Of a stretch of 64,000 bases of DNA, positions 17,794 to 27,700 are shown piece by piece; positions within the stretch are counted from its first letter, which is position 1; each line of letters starts with the position of its first letter. The DNA is from Rhabdobacter roseus. Its GTDB lineage: Bacteria > Bacteroidota > Bacteroidia > Cytophagales > Spirosomataceae. A model generated the notes under the pieces. It was not told the DNA's origin and did not search any database. It was given only the letters and a program-made list of their open reading frames with translations. The position numbers were made by a program, and so were the translations under genes. The stretch spans positions 124,001 through 188,000 of the forward strand of contig NZ_JACHGF010000005.1 in the NCBI RefSeq assembly GCF_014202275.1, in the 5' to 3' direction.

Positions 17794-19305
17794 CTACTGC
17801 TTCTTATCCTTGGCGGGTACTTCGGGCGTGGGAGGTACTTCGCCCGCTTTTAAGAAAGCCGCAACGGCCGTCTCGTCCAGCCCGTTGATGATCTCCAGGT
17901 TAGGCCGCGCCTTGCGAAGCGCCACAATGCCGCTATCCGATACCGCTGACTGCCATATATAAACGCTTTTCAGGCCTTTCAGGGCGGCCAGCTCTTTCAG
18001 CCCGGCGTCGGTCACTTTGGTACCGATGAGGTTGAGGTACTCCAGGTAGGATAAGTTGGTCAGTTTTTTCAGGCCTGCATCCGTGATGGCCGTATGCTCT
18101 AAGTGTAATTTATTGAGATTTTTAAGCTTGGCTACTTCCGCCATGGCGGCGTCGGTGACCTGGGTACGGCCTAGCTTCAGCCATACGACCTGCTCCGACA
18201 GCGGGGCCAGCAAGGCCACCTGCCCATCGGCCAACGATGGCGCGTTGACGGCGCTCACCTCCACCAGGTTTTGTCCCTGGGCCAAAGGCATCACGAGCAG
18301 GTTCACTTTTTTCAACGACTCCACCGCCTTGGCGTCGGGCGCAGGTACCTGTAGGCTCAGCACCGCCGACTGGCTGCCCTCCGTCGACTCCGGCTCCTGC
18401 CCACCCTTGCTCAAAGTAGCCAACGCGGGCTTTATGGCCTCATTGACTTGGAGCTCGGCCACTTTTTTATCGGCGGGTGCGCCCTGGTCAATCCACCAGC
18501 TTAGCAAGTCAATCTGCGCGTTGGTCAGCTGCGTTTTGCCTTTGGGGGGCATGTGCTTGTCGTCTTCCAGCGGCAGCAGGCAGCGCTTGACCAGCTCGCT
18601 CTCAGCGCCTTTCCCAACCACAAATACGGCCCCATTTTCGCCTCCCTTCATCAACTTGTCCAGGCCATCCATGCGCAGGCCTCCCTTTTGTTTGGAGGCA
18701 TTGTGGCACTGCACGCACCGGACGTTCAGGATCGGCTGCACGATGTCCTGGTACACCAGTGCCTGCTCTACGTTGGCGATGGGTTTTAGCTCGGTGATCT
18801 CCTCGGCTCGGGGCGGCAGCCCCGCCAGCCCCCGGAAAGGCTCCGGCGTGTACTGCGTCAGGTACCCGTCGCCGTGGGTAAGCGAGCCGCCCTTGTGCCC
18901 CGCCAGCATGGTAAGCAACGTAGCAATGCCCAGCGCCGGTACGTAAAAGAGCGGCCCGAAAGGTACTTTGTCGGCAAAGCGCTCGGACTTGACCAGCCAG
19001 GCTACCCAGGCCAGAATCGCCACCCAAATACCCTGCCACTTGTGGTCATTGAGGAGCTGCTCTTCGTAGCCGCCGCCCAGCGAAAGCAGGTAGCCCGCTA
19101 CGCAGGCCAACGTAGCCCCCAGCGCCGACCACAGCAATACGAAGGCAATGGTGGAATCACTGACGGCGATTTTACCACTCCGTCGCCCCATTTCGAGCAG
19201 AGCAGCCAGCAATAGAAAACCAATGGGTAAATGAACCAGAACCGGGTGAAAACGTCCGAAAAAAATAGCCCAATCAGAGACCTGGAGGAGAATAGCAATC
19301 AACAT
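17794..19305 (-). CDS. DUF2231-like membrane protein with cytochrome c domain and leucine-rich repeats
   Basis: This is a three-part protein of 503 residues. Residues 1-150 form four or so membrane helices with VLVHLPIGFLLLAALLEMG, typical of DUF2231. Residues 180-280 are a planctomycete-type cytochrome c domain with heme motif CVQCH (about 197-201) and a distal Met candidate in HMPPKG, followed by LLSWWIDQGAP. Residues 370-480 are leucine-rich repeats (LNKLHLEHTAITDAGLKKL, then YLNLIGTKVTDAGLKEL). It probably passes electrons at the periplasmic face. It is the last gene of a three-gene set with the DUF1501 and DUF1549/DUF1553 proteins. The C-terminus is charged and proline rich. Confidence 0.82.
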   Translation of the reverse strand: MLIAILLQVSDWAIFFGRFHPVLVHLPIGFLLLAALLEMGRRSGKIAVSDSTIAFVLLWSALGATLACVAGYLLSLGGGYEEQLLNDHKWQGIWVAILAWVAWLVKSERFADKVPFGPLFYVPALGIATLLTMLAGHKGGSLTHGDGYLTQYTPEPFRGLAGLPPRAEEITELKPIANVEQALVYQDIVQPILNVRCVQCHNASKQKGGLRMDGLDKLMKGGENGAVFVVGKGAESELVKRCLLPLEDDKHMPPKGKTQLTNAQIDLLSWWIDQGAPADKKVAELQVNEAIKPALATLSKGGQEPESTEGSQSAVLSLQVPAPDAKAVESLKKVNLLVMPLAQGQNLVEVSAVNAPSLADGQVALLAPLSEQVVWLKLGRTQVTDAAMAEVAKLKNLNKLHLEHTAITDAGLKKLTNLSYLEYLNLIGTKVTDAGLKELAALKGLKSVYIWQSAVSDSGIVALRKARPNLEIINGLDETAVAAFLKAGEVPPTPEVPAKDKKQ

Positions 19306-19455
19306 ACGTTACGAGAGAATAGGTACTTGTGCCCAATCCGGGCCGCCCACCTAGTTTGTGTATTATAAAGCGTAAAGGGCTTACGATGTACTCAATCTAA
19401 AAAATATAAACTTTGCGCGGGGTAGCAGGCATTCCGCTTTTCTGCTAAAATTCCG

Positions 19456-20940
19456 CTAGGCCAAAATGGGCTTGACTACCTTCCCTGCCGTGTCGGTAAG
19501 GCGGAAGTTGCGTCCCTGGAACGGATACGTGAATTTTTCGTGGTCAAAACCCATCAGATGCAGAATGGTAGCTTGCAGGTCGTGGACGTGCGTGCGGTCT
19601 TTGACGCCGTAGTAGCCCAGCTCGTCGGTTTCGCCGTAGCTGATGCCTGGCTTCACGCCGCCACCGGCCATCCATACCGTAAAGGCCTCCAGGTGGTGGT
19701 CGCGGCCCATGAAGGGCAACGTTTGTCCGTCGCGGTTTTCCTGCATGGGCGTCCGGCCAAACTCGCCACCCCATACCACCAGCGTTTCGTCCAGCAGGCC
19801 GCGCATTTTCAGGTCCTGCAGCAATGCGGTTACGGCCTGGTCCGACTGGCGGCATTTGTTCATGAGGCCAATCTCGATGGCGCCGTCGGAGCTGGTACCG
19901 TGGGTATCCCAGCCCCAGTCGAAGAGCTGCACGAAGCGCACGCCGCTTTCTACCAGCTTACGCGCCAGCAGGCAGTTCATGGCAAAGGTACCTTCGCCGG
20001 GTTGTACGCCGTACATATCCAGTACGTACTGCGGCTCTTTGGATACGTCCATCACGTCGGGTACCGACATCTGCATCCGGAAGGCCATTTCGTACTGGCT
20101 GATCCGGGTCAGAATCTCGGGGTCTTTTACTTCCTCGTAGGTTTTTTGGTTAATCTCATTGATGGCTTCGATGGTTTGCTTGCGGAGGTCGCGGTTCATG
20201 CCGCTGGGGTCCGAAACGTACAGCACGGGGTCGCCGCCGGTACGGCATTGCACGCCCTGGTACACCGTAGGCAGGAAGCCACTCCCCCACACGCTTTTGC
20301 CGGCGTCGGGCTGCTTGCCCCCGGAGGCCAGGACGATAAAGCCCGGGAGGTTTTGATTCTCCGACCCCAACCCGTAGACCGACCACGCCCCCAGGCTGGG
20401 GCGCCCCAGCCGCGCGCTGCCCGTGTGCATCAGGAGCTGCGCGGGCGCGTGGTTGAACTGGTCGGTGTACATGGCTTTCAGAAAGCTTACGTCGTCGGCC
20501 ATGGTTTGGAGGTAGGGCAGGTAGTTGGAGATCCAGGCTCCCGATTGCCCGTGTTGCTTAAATTGCCCCTGCGGACCGAGCATCTTAGGTACCCCCTGGA
20601 TAAAAGCGAATTTTTTACCTTCCAGAAACTCCGCCGGACAGTCCACGCCGTGGTACTTGGCCAGCTCGGGCTTGTAGTCGAAGAGCTCCAGCTGCGAGGG
20701 CGCACCGGCCATGTGGATGTAGATCACCCGCTTGGCCTTAGGCGCAAACTGGGGGAGCCGCACGTCCATGGAGTTGGCCAGCTCGGCGGAGGCCGTCACG
20801 TTTCGCGGCTCGGAGCCGCAGGAACCCAGCAAAGCTCCCAGCCCAATCGCCCCCAGCCCAAAGCCACAGGTTTCCAGAAAATGACGCCGCGTCTGGCGTT
20901 GCAGATCGGCCTGCTGGAGTTCTTTTAGTAGCTTCTCCAT
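19456..20940 (-). CDS. DUF1501 domain-containing protein (Tat-exported)
   Basis: This 494-residue protein opens with a twin-arginine signal (RQTRRHFLETCGFGLGAIGL) followed by a lipobox-like LLGSCGS. The DUF1501 (sulfatase/alkaline-phosphatase-like) body includes KRVIYIHMAGAPSQLELFDYKP, SGAWISNYLPYL, RFVQLFDWGWDTHG, VVWGGEFGRTPMQ and GRDHHLEAFTVWMAGGGVKPG, with metal-ligand-like Asp and His residues. Members occur next to DUF1549/DUF1553 cytochrome proteins in planctomycetes, verrucomicrobia and Bacteroidota. The reaction is unproved; the fold suggests cleavage of sulfate or phosphate esters. It lies between its two partners on the same strand with 90-150 nt spacers. Confidence 0.88.
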   Translation of the reverse strand: MEKLLKELQQADLQRQTRRHFLETCGFGLGAIGLGALLGSCGSEPRNVTASAELANSMDVRLPQFAPKAKRVIYIHMAGAPSQLELFDYKPELAKYHGVDCPAEFLEGKKFAFIQGVPKMLGPQGQFKQHGQSGAWISNYLPYLQTMADDVSFLKAMYTDQFNHAPAQLLMHTGSARLGRPSLGAWSVYGLGSENQNLPGFIVLASGGKQPDAGKSVWGSGFLPTVYQGVQCRTGGDPVLYVSDPSGMNRDLRKQTIEAINEINQKTYEEVKDPEILTRISQYEMAFRMQMSVPDVMDVSKEPQYVLDMYGVQPGEGTFAMNCLLARKLVESGVRFVQLFDWGWDTHGTSSDGAIEIGLMNKCRQSDQAVTALLQDLKMRGLLDETLVVWGGEFGRTPMQENRDGQTLPFMGRDHHLEAFTVWMAGGGVKPGISYGETDELGYYGVKDRTHVHDLQATILHLMGFDHEKFTYPFQGRNFRLTDTAGKVVKPILA

Positions 20941-21031
20941 CCTTAAATAGTATTTGTATTGTTAAAGTACCCCAAGGTACCTGCTTAACTGGCAAGCCTG
21001 GGTACTTGTATTTCTTTTCTATTGAATTACC

Positions 21032-23767
21032 TTACTCCTTCGTCACGACCTCATCCAGGTTCAGCAGTACGTTGGCGGAAACCGTCAACGCCGCCAAACC
21101 GGGCGATTTTTTCTCGCCAAAGGTCAGCAGGCTATCCACTTCGTTTGGCTTCTTTTTAAATTCGGCCAATGCATGGTTATAAACCTTCAAAAGTACCCCC
21201 AGACGCTGCTCGTCCAGGCGGCGGTAGGTCAGCAGCCGGTAGCCTTCGGTAAGTTGCTGGGCGGGCGTTTTGCCCCGTTGCTGCATCGTTTCGGCCAGTT
21301 TCTGCGCCGACTCCAGGTACACCGGGTCATTGAGCGTGACCAGCGCCTGCAGCGGGGTGTTGGTGCGGATGCGCCGCGACTGGCAAAACTCCCGGCTGGG
21401 GGCGTCGAAGGTGACCATCGACGGGTACGGAGCGGTGCGCTTCCAGTAGGTATAGAGCGCCCGGCGATAGCGGTCTTCGCCCTCGCTAAGCTTCCAGCTT
21501 TCGCCGCTGTAGGGCGACAGCCAGATACCCTGCGGCTGCGGCGGCATCACGCTGGGGCCGTACATTTTTTTGGATAAAAGTCCGCAGGCGGCCAGGGCCT
21601 GGTCACGTACCTGCTCGGCGCTCAGGCGTACCCGTGGCCCGCGCGACAACCAGGTGTTGTACGGATCTTTTTCCAATTTCTCGGGCGAGGCCTCCGAGCT
21701 TTGCCGGTAGGTGGCCGACATCACCATTTGCTTGAGCAGCCGCTTGACGCTCCACTGGTAGTCTTCCATGAACGTGGCCGAAAGCCAGTCGAGCAGTTCG
21801 CGGTGCGTAGGCTCGATGCCCTGCGAGCCCAGGTCTTCGACGGTTTCCACCAGCCCCGCGCCAAAGAGCTGCTCCCAGAACCGATTCACGATGACCCGCG
21901 CCGTCAGCGGATTGTCCCGGCTCACCGTCCAGCGGGCCAGGCCCAGGCGGTTGCGGGGGAACTCTTTCGGCAGCGCGGCCAGCGAATGGGGTACATCCGG
22001 CTGCACTTCGGGGCCTTTCACGAGCCAGTTGCCGCGCTCAAAGACCTGCGTTTTGCGGGCCAGGTCGCCGGTACCTTCCCAGAAGATGGGGGTACTTTCG
22101 GTGCGGCTGGCCAGTACTTTGGTGTAATCATCCAGCACGGCCGTATAGGTAGGTAGTAGTTCGCCGGGCAGCGCTTCCTGAAAAGCCACCCATTTGATCT
22201 GCACCCACTTGGTAGGCGTAGTAGGGCTATCAAACGACAGGTACAGGTCGTGCTTGCCCTTTATGGCCGGCATGGGAAGGATGGATACCGTGTCGCGCTG
22301 GGGTACTTTGGTTTGTAAAAGTACCCTGCCGCCCAGCGAGTCGAGGGAAAGCGTCATGGTGGCCCCTTCGGCTCCGGTGCTGCTCTGCATCACAAAGCGG
22401 TTCTTGCCCGTCAGGGTCACGCCCGGTATGCGGCCCGAGCCCTGGTGCTGCGCGCCAAAAAACTTGGCGTCCAGCAGGGAGGCCTTCACGTACTGATCGA
22501 AATCGTGCGAGTTGATTTTGGGCTCCATCACCCGCATAAATTGCACATACTCACGCGCCTTTTGGGGCTGGTGGGTACTTATCCAGGCTTTTACCCGCTC
22601 CACCCGCGCCGAGTCTTCGCCTTTATAAAACCGCAGCGTGGGCGTTTCGGTCGTCACGTCTTCGTCGCGCGTGTTGTTAAAGAAAGCCATGTACTTGTAG
22701 TAATCCTCGTGCCGGAAGGGGTCGTACGGGTGGCTGTGGCACTGCACGCAGCTGAAGGTAGTTCCGCCCCATACCTCCCAGGTGGTATTGACGCGGTCGA
22801 TGAGCGCCGCCACCCGAAACTCCTCGTCCTGGGTACCTCCTTCGTCGTTGGTCATGGTGTTGCGGTGGAAGCCCGTCGCCACCAGTTGCTCGTCGGTGGC
22901 GTTGGGCAGCAGATCACCGGCCAGTTGCTCCACCGTAAACTGACTGAAGGGTTTGTCTTCGTTAAAGGACTTAATGACGTAGTCGCGGTAGCGCCAGATG
23001 CTCCGCCCCGGATCGCGCTCGTAGCCTTTGGTGTCGGCGTAGCGGGCCAGGTCCATCCACATGGCGGTCCAGCGCTCCCCGTAGGCGGGCGCTTTCAGCA
23101 GGCGGTCCACTACTTTTTCGTAGGCGTTGGGCGAGGTGTCTTTTAGGAAGTCGGCTACTTCTTGTTCCGTAGGTGGCAGGCCCGTCAGGTCCAGGCTCAC
23201 CCGCCGGATCAGCGTAGCGCGGCTGGCTTCGGCGGCCGGAGACAACTTCTGCTCTTTGAGTTTCTGGATGGTAAAGGGATCAATCTCGTTTTTGACCCAT
23301 TCGGTCTCGTTGTTTTTGGTTACCCCCAGCCTCGACCAGAAAGTACCCACCGAAGGTACCTCGGGTTTTTCCACGCGCTGGTACGCCCAGTGGTCGCCCC
23401 AGGTAGCGCCCTGGTCGATCCACTTCCGAAGTACCTCCACCTCGTCGTCGGTCAGGGGCGGGCCGTCTTTGGGCATTTTCTCGTCGGGGTCGTCGGTCAG
23501 GATGCGCCGGATCATCTCGCTGCTGGCGGCGTCGCCGGGTACCACCGGCCGCTTGCCCGACTTGCCAGGCTCGATGATTTCTTCCTCAAAAAGAAAGCTC
23601 ACGCCACCCGCCTTTTTCACCCCGCCGTGGCAGGCCATGCAGTGTTTGTTCAGGATAGGTTTTACGTCTGCGTTGTAATCTATCTTATCCCGAAACAGCC
23701 CCAGCCACGAAAACGAGGAAAGAAGCACTATAACTATCCCACAGAGGAGAAAAAACGTTTTTTTCAT
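21032..23767 (-). CDS. PSCyt1-DUF1549-DUF1553 domain protein
   Basis: This 911-residue exported protein has a signal/anchor MKKTFFLLCGIVIVLLSSFS, then a planctomycete cytochrome c domain with CMACH (43-47) and KWIDQGATWGDHWAYQ. DUF1549 follows (LIRRVSLDLTGLPPTEQEV; RWTAMWMDLARYADTKGYE; a second heme-like CVQCHSHPYDP), then a middle beta domain, and DUF1553 at the C-terminus (NRLGLARWTVSRDNPLTARV; NRFWEQLFGAGLVET; RTNTPLQALVTLNDPVYLE). It is the first gene of the minus-strand set. Family proteins are proposed to act in degradation of complex, often sulfated, glycans, but no enzyme activity is established. It may exchange electrons with the DUF2231 cytochrome two genes downstream. Confidence 0.9.
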   Translation of the reverse strand: MKKTFFLLCGIVIVLLSSFSWLGLFRDKIDYNADVKPILNKHCMACHGGVKKAGGVSFLFEEEIIEPGKSGKRPVVPGDAASSEMIRRILTDDPDEKMPKDGPPLTDDEVEVLRKWIDQGATWGDHWAYQRVEKPEVPSVGTFWSRLGVTKNNETEWVKNEIDPFTIQKLKEQKLSPAAEASRATLIRRVSLDLTGLPPTEQEVADFLKDTSPNAYEKVVDRLLKAPAYGERWTAMWMDLARYADTKGYERDPGRSIWRYRDYVIKSFNEDKPFSQFTVEQLAGDLLPNATDEQLVATGFHRNTMTNDEGGTQDEEFRVAALIDRVNTTWEVWGGTTFSCVQCHSHPYDPFRHEDYYKYMAFFNNTRDEDVTTETPTLRFYKGEDSARVERVKAWISTHQPQKAREYVQFMRVMEPKINSHDFDQYVKASLLDAKFFGAQHQGSGRIPGVTLTGKNRFVMQSSTGAEGATMTLSLDSLGGRVLLQTKVPQRDTVSILPMPAIKGKHDLYLSFDSPTTPTKWVQIKWVAFQEALPGELLPTYTAVLDDYTKVLASRTESTPIFWEGTGDLARKTQVFERGNWLVKGPEVQPDVPHSLAALPKEFPRNRLGLARWTVSRDNPLTARVIVNRFWEQLFGAGLVETVEDLGSQGIEPTHRELLDWLSATFMEDYQWSVKRLLKQMVMSATYRQSSEASPEKLEKDPYNTWLSRGPRVRLSAEQVRDQALAACGLLSKKMYGPSVMPPQPQGIWLSPYSGESWKLSEGEDRYRRALYTYWKRTAPYPSMVTFDAPSREFCQSRRIRTNTPLQALVTLNDPVYLESAQKLAETMQQRGKTPAQQLTEGYRLLTYRRLDEQRLGVLLKVYNHALAEFKKKPNEVDSLLTFGEKKSPGLAALTVSANVLLNLDEVVTKE

Positions 23768-24310
23768 TAGCCTTACTATAGAAGATACGCTACCGAGCTA
23801 GTTATAAAACCGATCGGCCTACTTTAAAAGTATAAAAGCCAGCCTTTTTAATGGTCTTTCCTCAATTAGTTTCCTGCTTTTTCTCCGCTTCTCCGCAACC
23901 GTGCAAGGTACCTTTTTAAGGTATAGACGAAAGTAGGGGTAGTTTGCCCTAGTTGGGTGATCTTATCTGAGCCAATTTAATAAATCCACCGCCCTATTTC
24001 ACTAATTTAACCCAAACGGTTATAGTTAAAATGTACTATCCATATAACCGCCACTTATAGCTAAACAACTATAAATGAATATACTATATCAAAACTAAGA
24101 TTATTATTAAAAAGTACCCTTCAAAAAATCCTATTCTATTTTTTTCGGCATCGTACCAGTTCCAACCAATCTAACGGCATTTTTTAAGCCCACAAAACCA
24201 GTAGAGTATCTTTTAACAAAATTTTTATTAGCATAATCCAATTATATTTCGATTAATTCTAGATCGACCAACTTTTATTGTAAAAACCGAAAAATAATAC
24301 CCTTAATATT

Positions 24311-24341
24311 TTGCATCATTTCGTTTTAACAATATATTTGA
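24311..24341 (+). promoter_or_regulatory. Bacteroidota-type promoter for the plus-strand SusC operon
   Basis: TTTG at 24311-24314, 19-nt spacer, TATATTTG at 24334-24341. This matches the Bacteroidota sigma-ABfr consensus (-33 TTTG, about 19-21 nt, -7 TAnnTTTG). Transcription would start near 24347, leaving a leader of about 430 nt before the SusC ATG at 24776. Confidence 0.6.
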
Positions 24342-24644
24342 TCTGTCAATTAAGAAAAAGCGACGACTTCTAAACCGACAAGTACCTTCCAGCCGCACTC
24401 GAAGTACTTGTAATTTAAGGTAGTCGGAACGAAGGCCCGCCGATTCACTAACTACGTGAATGGTAACAGCCCGTCATCCGATCTGCCTAGCACATTCATA
24501 AAGATATTATTCTGTACAAGCGTGAACGAGCAGCCTCGTTGATGGTGGGTATTTTATTGTCTGTAAACTACCCCCTTTCGCCAGCTGATCGTCCTCGACG
24601 GTGAGGATAACAGGGCTTTCCGGAAAAGCAAAAACAGGTCAAGA

Positions 24645-24711
24645 TTATGGCTGTGGCGGTTGCGTGCTCGTGTGTGCGGCCCATGAACGCGCTGACTTGC
24701 CACAGTCATAA
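24645..24711 (+). promoter_or_regulatory. Stem-loop in the SusC leader
   Basis: Arms 24645-24657 and 24699-24711 pair over 13 positions (TTATGGCTGTGGC with GCCACAGTCATAA, one G-U), loop 41 nt. It sits 65 nt before the SusC start and inside the transcribed leader predicted from the promoter at 24311. It could control translation or be a site for an antisense RNA. Confidence 0.4.
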
Positions 24712-24775
24712 CTTTCAGTACTTACATCACAACCTTAACACATTCTTCTGTCTGTTCACCAAATTGATATTCCTC

Positions 24776-27700
24776 ATGAAGAAAACTGTACTTCTATTTA
24801 TATGGGGCTGTTTGATCGCTACCGTTGGTACGGCGCAGGTGCGTCAGATCAAGGGTAAGATCACGGCCGTCGAGGATGGGCTCGGTTTGCCGGGTGCCTC
24901 TATTATATACAAGGGTACCAATATTGGTTCCAACACCGACGCCGATGGTAACTTTGCGCTCACCGTACCCGACGATGGGGTGCTGGTGGCGTCGTTTGTA
25001 GGCTATTTAACCCAGGAGATCGCCATTGGTAGTCAAACGCAGTTTGACATCAAGCTGGTCGCGGACATGCGTCAGCTGTCAGAAATCGTCGTAACGGCTT
25101 TTGGTATTGAGCGGGAGAAAAAAGCCCTGGGTTACACCGTGCAGGAAATTAAAGGAAGTGCGCTGACCGAGTCGCGCTCAACGAACGTGGCGAACGGGCT
25201 TTCCGGTAAAATCGCCGGGGTACGTATCCAGTCCAACGGCGGCCCTGGTAGCGGCTCTACCATCCAGATACGCGGGTCTTCGTCGATCTCCGGCAATAAC
25301 CAGCCGCTGATCGTCATCGACGGGGTACCTATGCAGCAAAGTGGCAACCGAACCATGGGAGGAGGAATATCTGAGGTGAACCCGGACGACATCAAAGAAA
25401 TGTCAGTACTGAAAGGACCCAACGCCGCGGCTCTGTACGGATCACGCGCTGCCAACGGCGTTATTCTGATCACGACCAAGAACGGACAAGGTACCAAAGG
25501 GCTGGGCGTGGAGGTCAACTCCAACGTGACCTTTGAGCGGCCCTGGGTGAAGCCTGACTTCCAAAATACCTACGGCGGTGGCAACGGCTACCGTACCTGG
25601 TACAGCGATGGACGCAGTGGCTCTATTACGAACCCGCTCGAAATCCAGCAGTACCGCGCCGTCTACGACGCTCGCTACCCGCTCACCGGCACGGCCGGTA
25701 CCGACGAAAGCTGGGGAGCACCCCTGGACGGCCGTCTGGTACGCCATTGGTGGAGCGGCAACGAGGTAGCGCCGCTCACGCCCCAGCCCAACAACTGGGA
25801 AGAGTACTGGAACACGGGCTCGACGATCAACAACAGCGTGGCCCTCTCGGGCGGTAACGACAAAGGCTTTTTCCGCCTGGCCCTTTCTCGCGTGGATCAA
25901 AAGGGGATCATGTATTACAACGACTTTCACCGCAACAACTTCCGGATCAACTCGGGCTATAACCTGGCCAAAAACGTCAGCGTGACCATGTCTGGTGAGT
26001 ACATCAAGTCGGGCTCGACCAACCGGGGCTACCAGTCGGGCCAGCAGTTTATCTGGTCGCACCGCCACATCTCCTGGGCTCAGCTGCGCGACTACGAAAG
26101 CTACATCGGCGTACACAACCAGCGCCAGGTAGCCAATCGGCCCGCGGATAACCTTCCGCCTAACTGGCAACATACGTTTTTCCTGAACCCTTTCTTTTCT
26201 AATAAAAAACTCCCGTACGGCAACGACAAAGACCGGCTTCTAGGAAACGTGGCGCTTAACTACAAAATAGCGCCCTACCTGAGCCTGATGCTACGGACGG
26301 GAACGGACGTGTGGAGCGACACCCGCATCAACATCACCAACTTCGAGCGCATCGGTAACGGAAACCGCACGCCGGGTAGCTTCAACGAAGAGGTACTTCG
26401 CAATCAGGAAAGCAACTCGGATGCTATCCTGACGTTTAATAAAGACATTACGCCCGACATCACCACCAACGTGCAGGTGGGGGGGATTATCCGGAGCAAC
26501 TACTACAAGCGGAACTACTTCAACGTGGGAGAGCTCGTTGTGGATGGGATTTACAACGCCGGTAACTCGGTACCCAGCCTGAACACCATCCAAAGCCGGA
26601 TCGAGCGGTCGCAGGTACAAAGCTTGTTTGGCGCAGCCAACTTCGGCTGGCGCAACATGATCTTCCTGGATCTGACCGCCCGCAACGACTGGTCAAGTAC
26701 CCTCCCCAGCAGCGCCCGTTCGTACTTCTACCCTTCGGCCTCGGTGAGTGCCGTAGTCACGGAGCTGCTTAATCTGAACAGCGACGTGCTCAGCTTTGGC
26801 AAAGTCCGCGCCAGCCTGGCCCAGGTAGGTAACGACGCCGATCCGTTCCGTCTGGCCCAGACGTTTACGGCCAATGGCTCCTGGAACGGCTCTCTCTCTA
26901 AATTTACCGAAAGTACCGAAATCGCGAACTCTTCGCTGAAACCCGAAATCACAACCGGACTGGAGTTAGGAGCCGACCTGCGGTTTATGCGCGGCAAAAT
27001 TGGCCTGGACGTAACCTATTATAGCCAAACGACCCGCAACCAGATCCTGGGCGTGGAGATCTCGAAAGCCAGCGGCTACGACCGCCGCGTACTGAACGCC
27101 GGAGAGGTAACCAACAAAGGGATTGAAATAGTGCTGTCCGGCAGCCCGGTAAAGCTGGCCAATGGTTTCTCCTGGGATGTGTCGCTGAACTTTGCCCGCA
27201 ACCGCAACGAGGTGGTTGAGCTGGCCGAAGGCCTTACGACCTACATCCTGGCTACGCAACGGGGGATGACGTCCGAAGCCCGCGTAGGACAGCCCTACGG
27301 TACCCTGTACGGCGTGGCGTTCCTGCGCTCACCGGACGGCCAGATCGTGTACGGCGATAACGGCCTGCCCCGCCTCAACCCCACGCAACAGATCATCGGA
27401 AACATCCAGCCCAACTGGACCGGCGGTATGTTGAATACCTTCTCTTTCAAAGGCATTACCCTCACGGCCCTGGTGGACGTGCGCATGGGGGGCGACATCT
27501 TTGATGAAGGTACCGGCACCGGCCGCTGGACGGGCCAATACGCCGAAACGGCCCTGGGACGCGAGGAAGGCGTTATTGGCAAGGGAGTACGTGAAATCAA
27601 AGGCGCCGACGGCTCGGTGAGCTACATCCCGAACGACATCATCGTGACGGCGAACCAACTCTACGCTTACAACAACCCCCGTAACTACCACGAAGCGGCG

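Larger units (their letters stand above)
23768..24775. other. Divergent intergenic control region
   Basis: About 1 kb of AT-rich sequence between the minus-strand cytochrome operon and the plus-strand SusC operon. It holds a two-box promoter at 24311-24341 and a leader with several hairpins (strongest 24645-24711; small ones near 24525 and 24592-24607). An in-frame ATG at 24647 could extend SusC by 43 residues, but the extension has no signal-peptide character and overlaps the hairpin. No other gene seen. Confidence 0.5.

Noticed and set aside
19540-20928. Long plus-strand open frame (462 codons) across the DUF1501 gene
   Set aside because: It is antisense to a protein with clear family motifs and has no recognisable motif of its own; the GC-rich codon use of the real gene keeps the opposite frame open.
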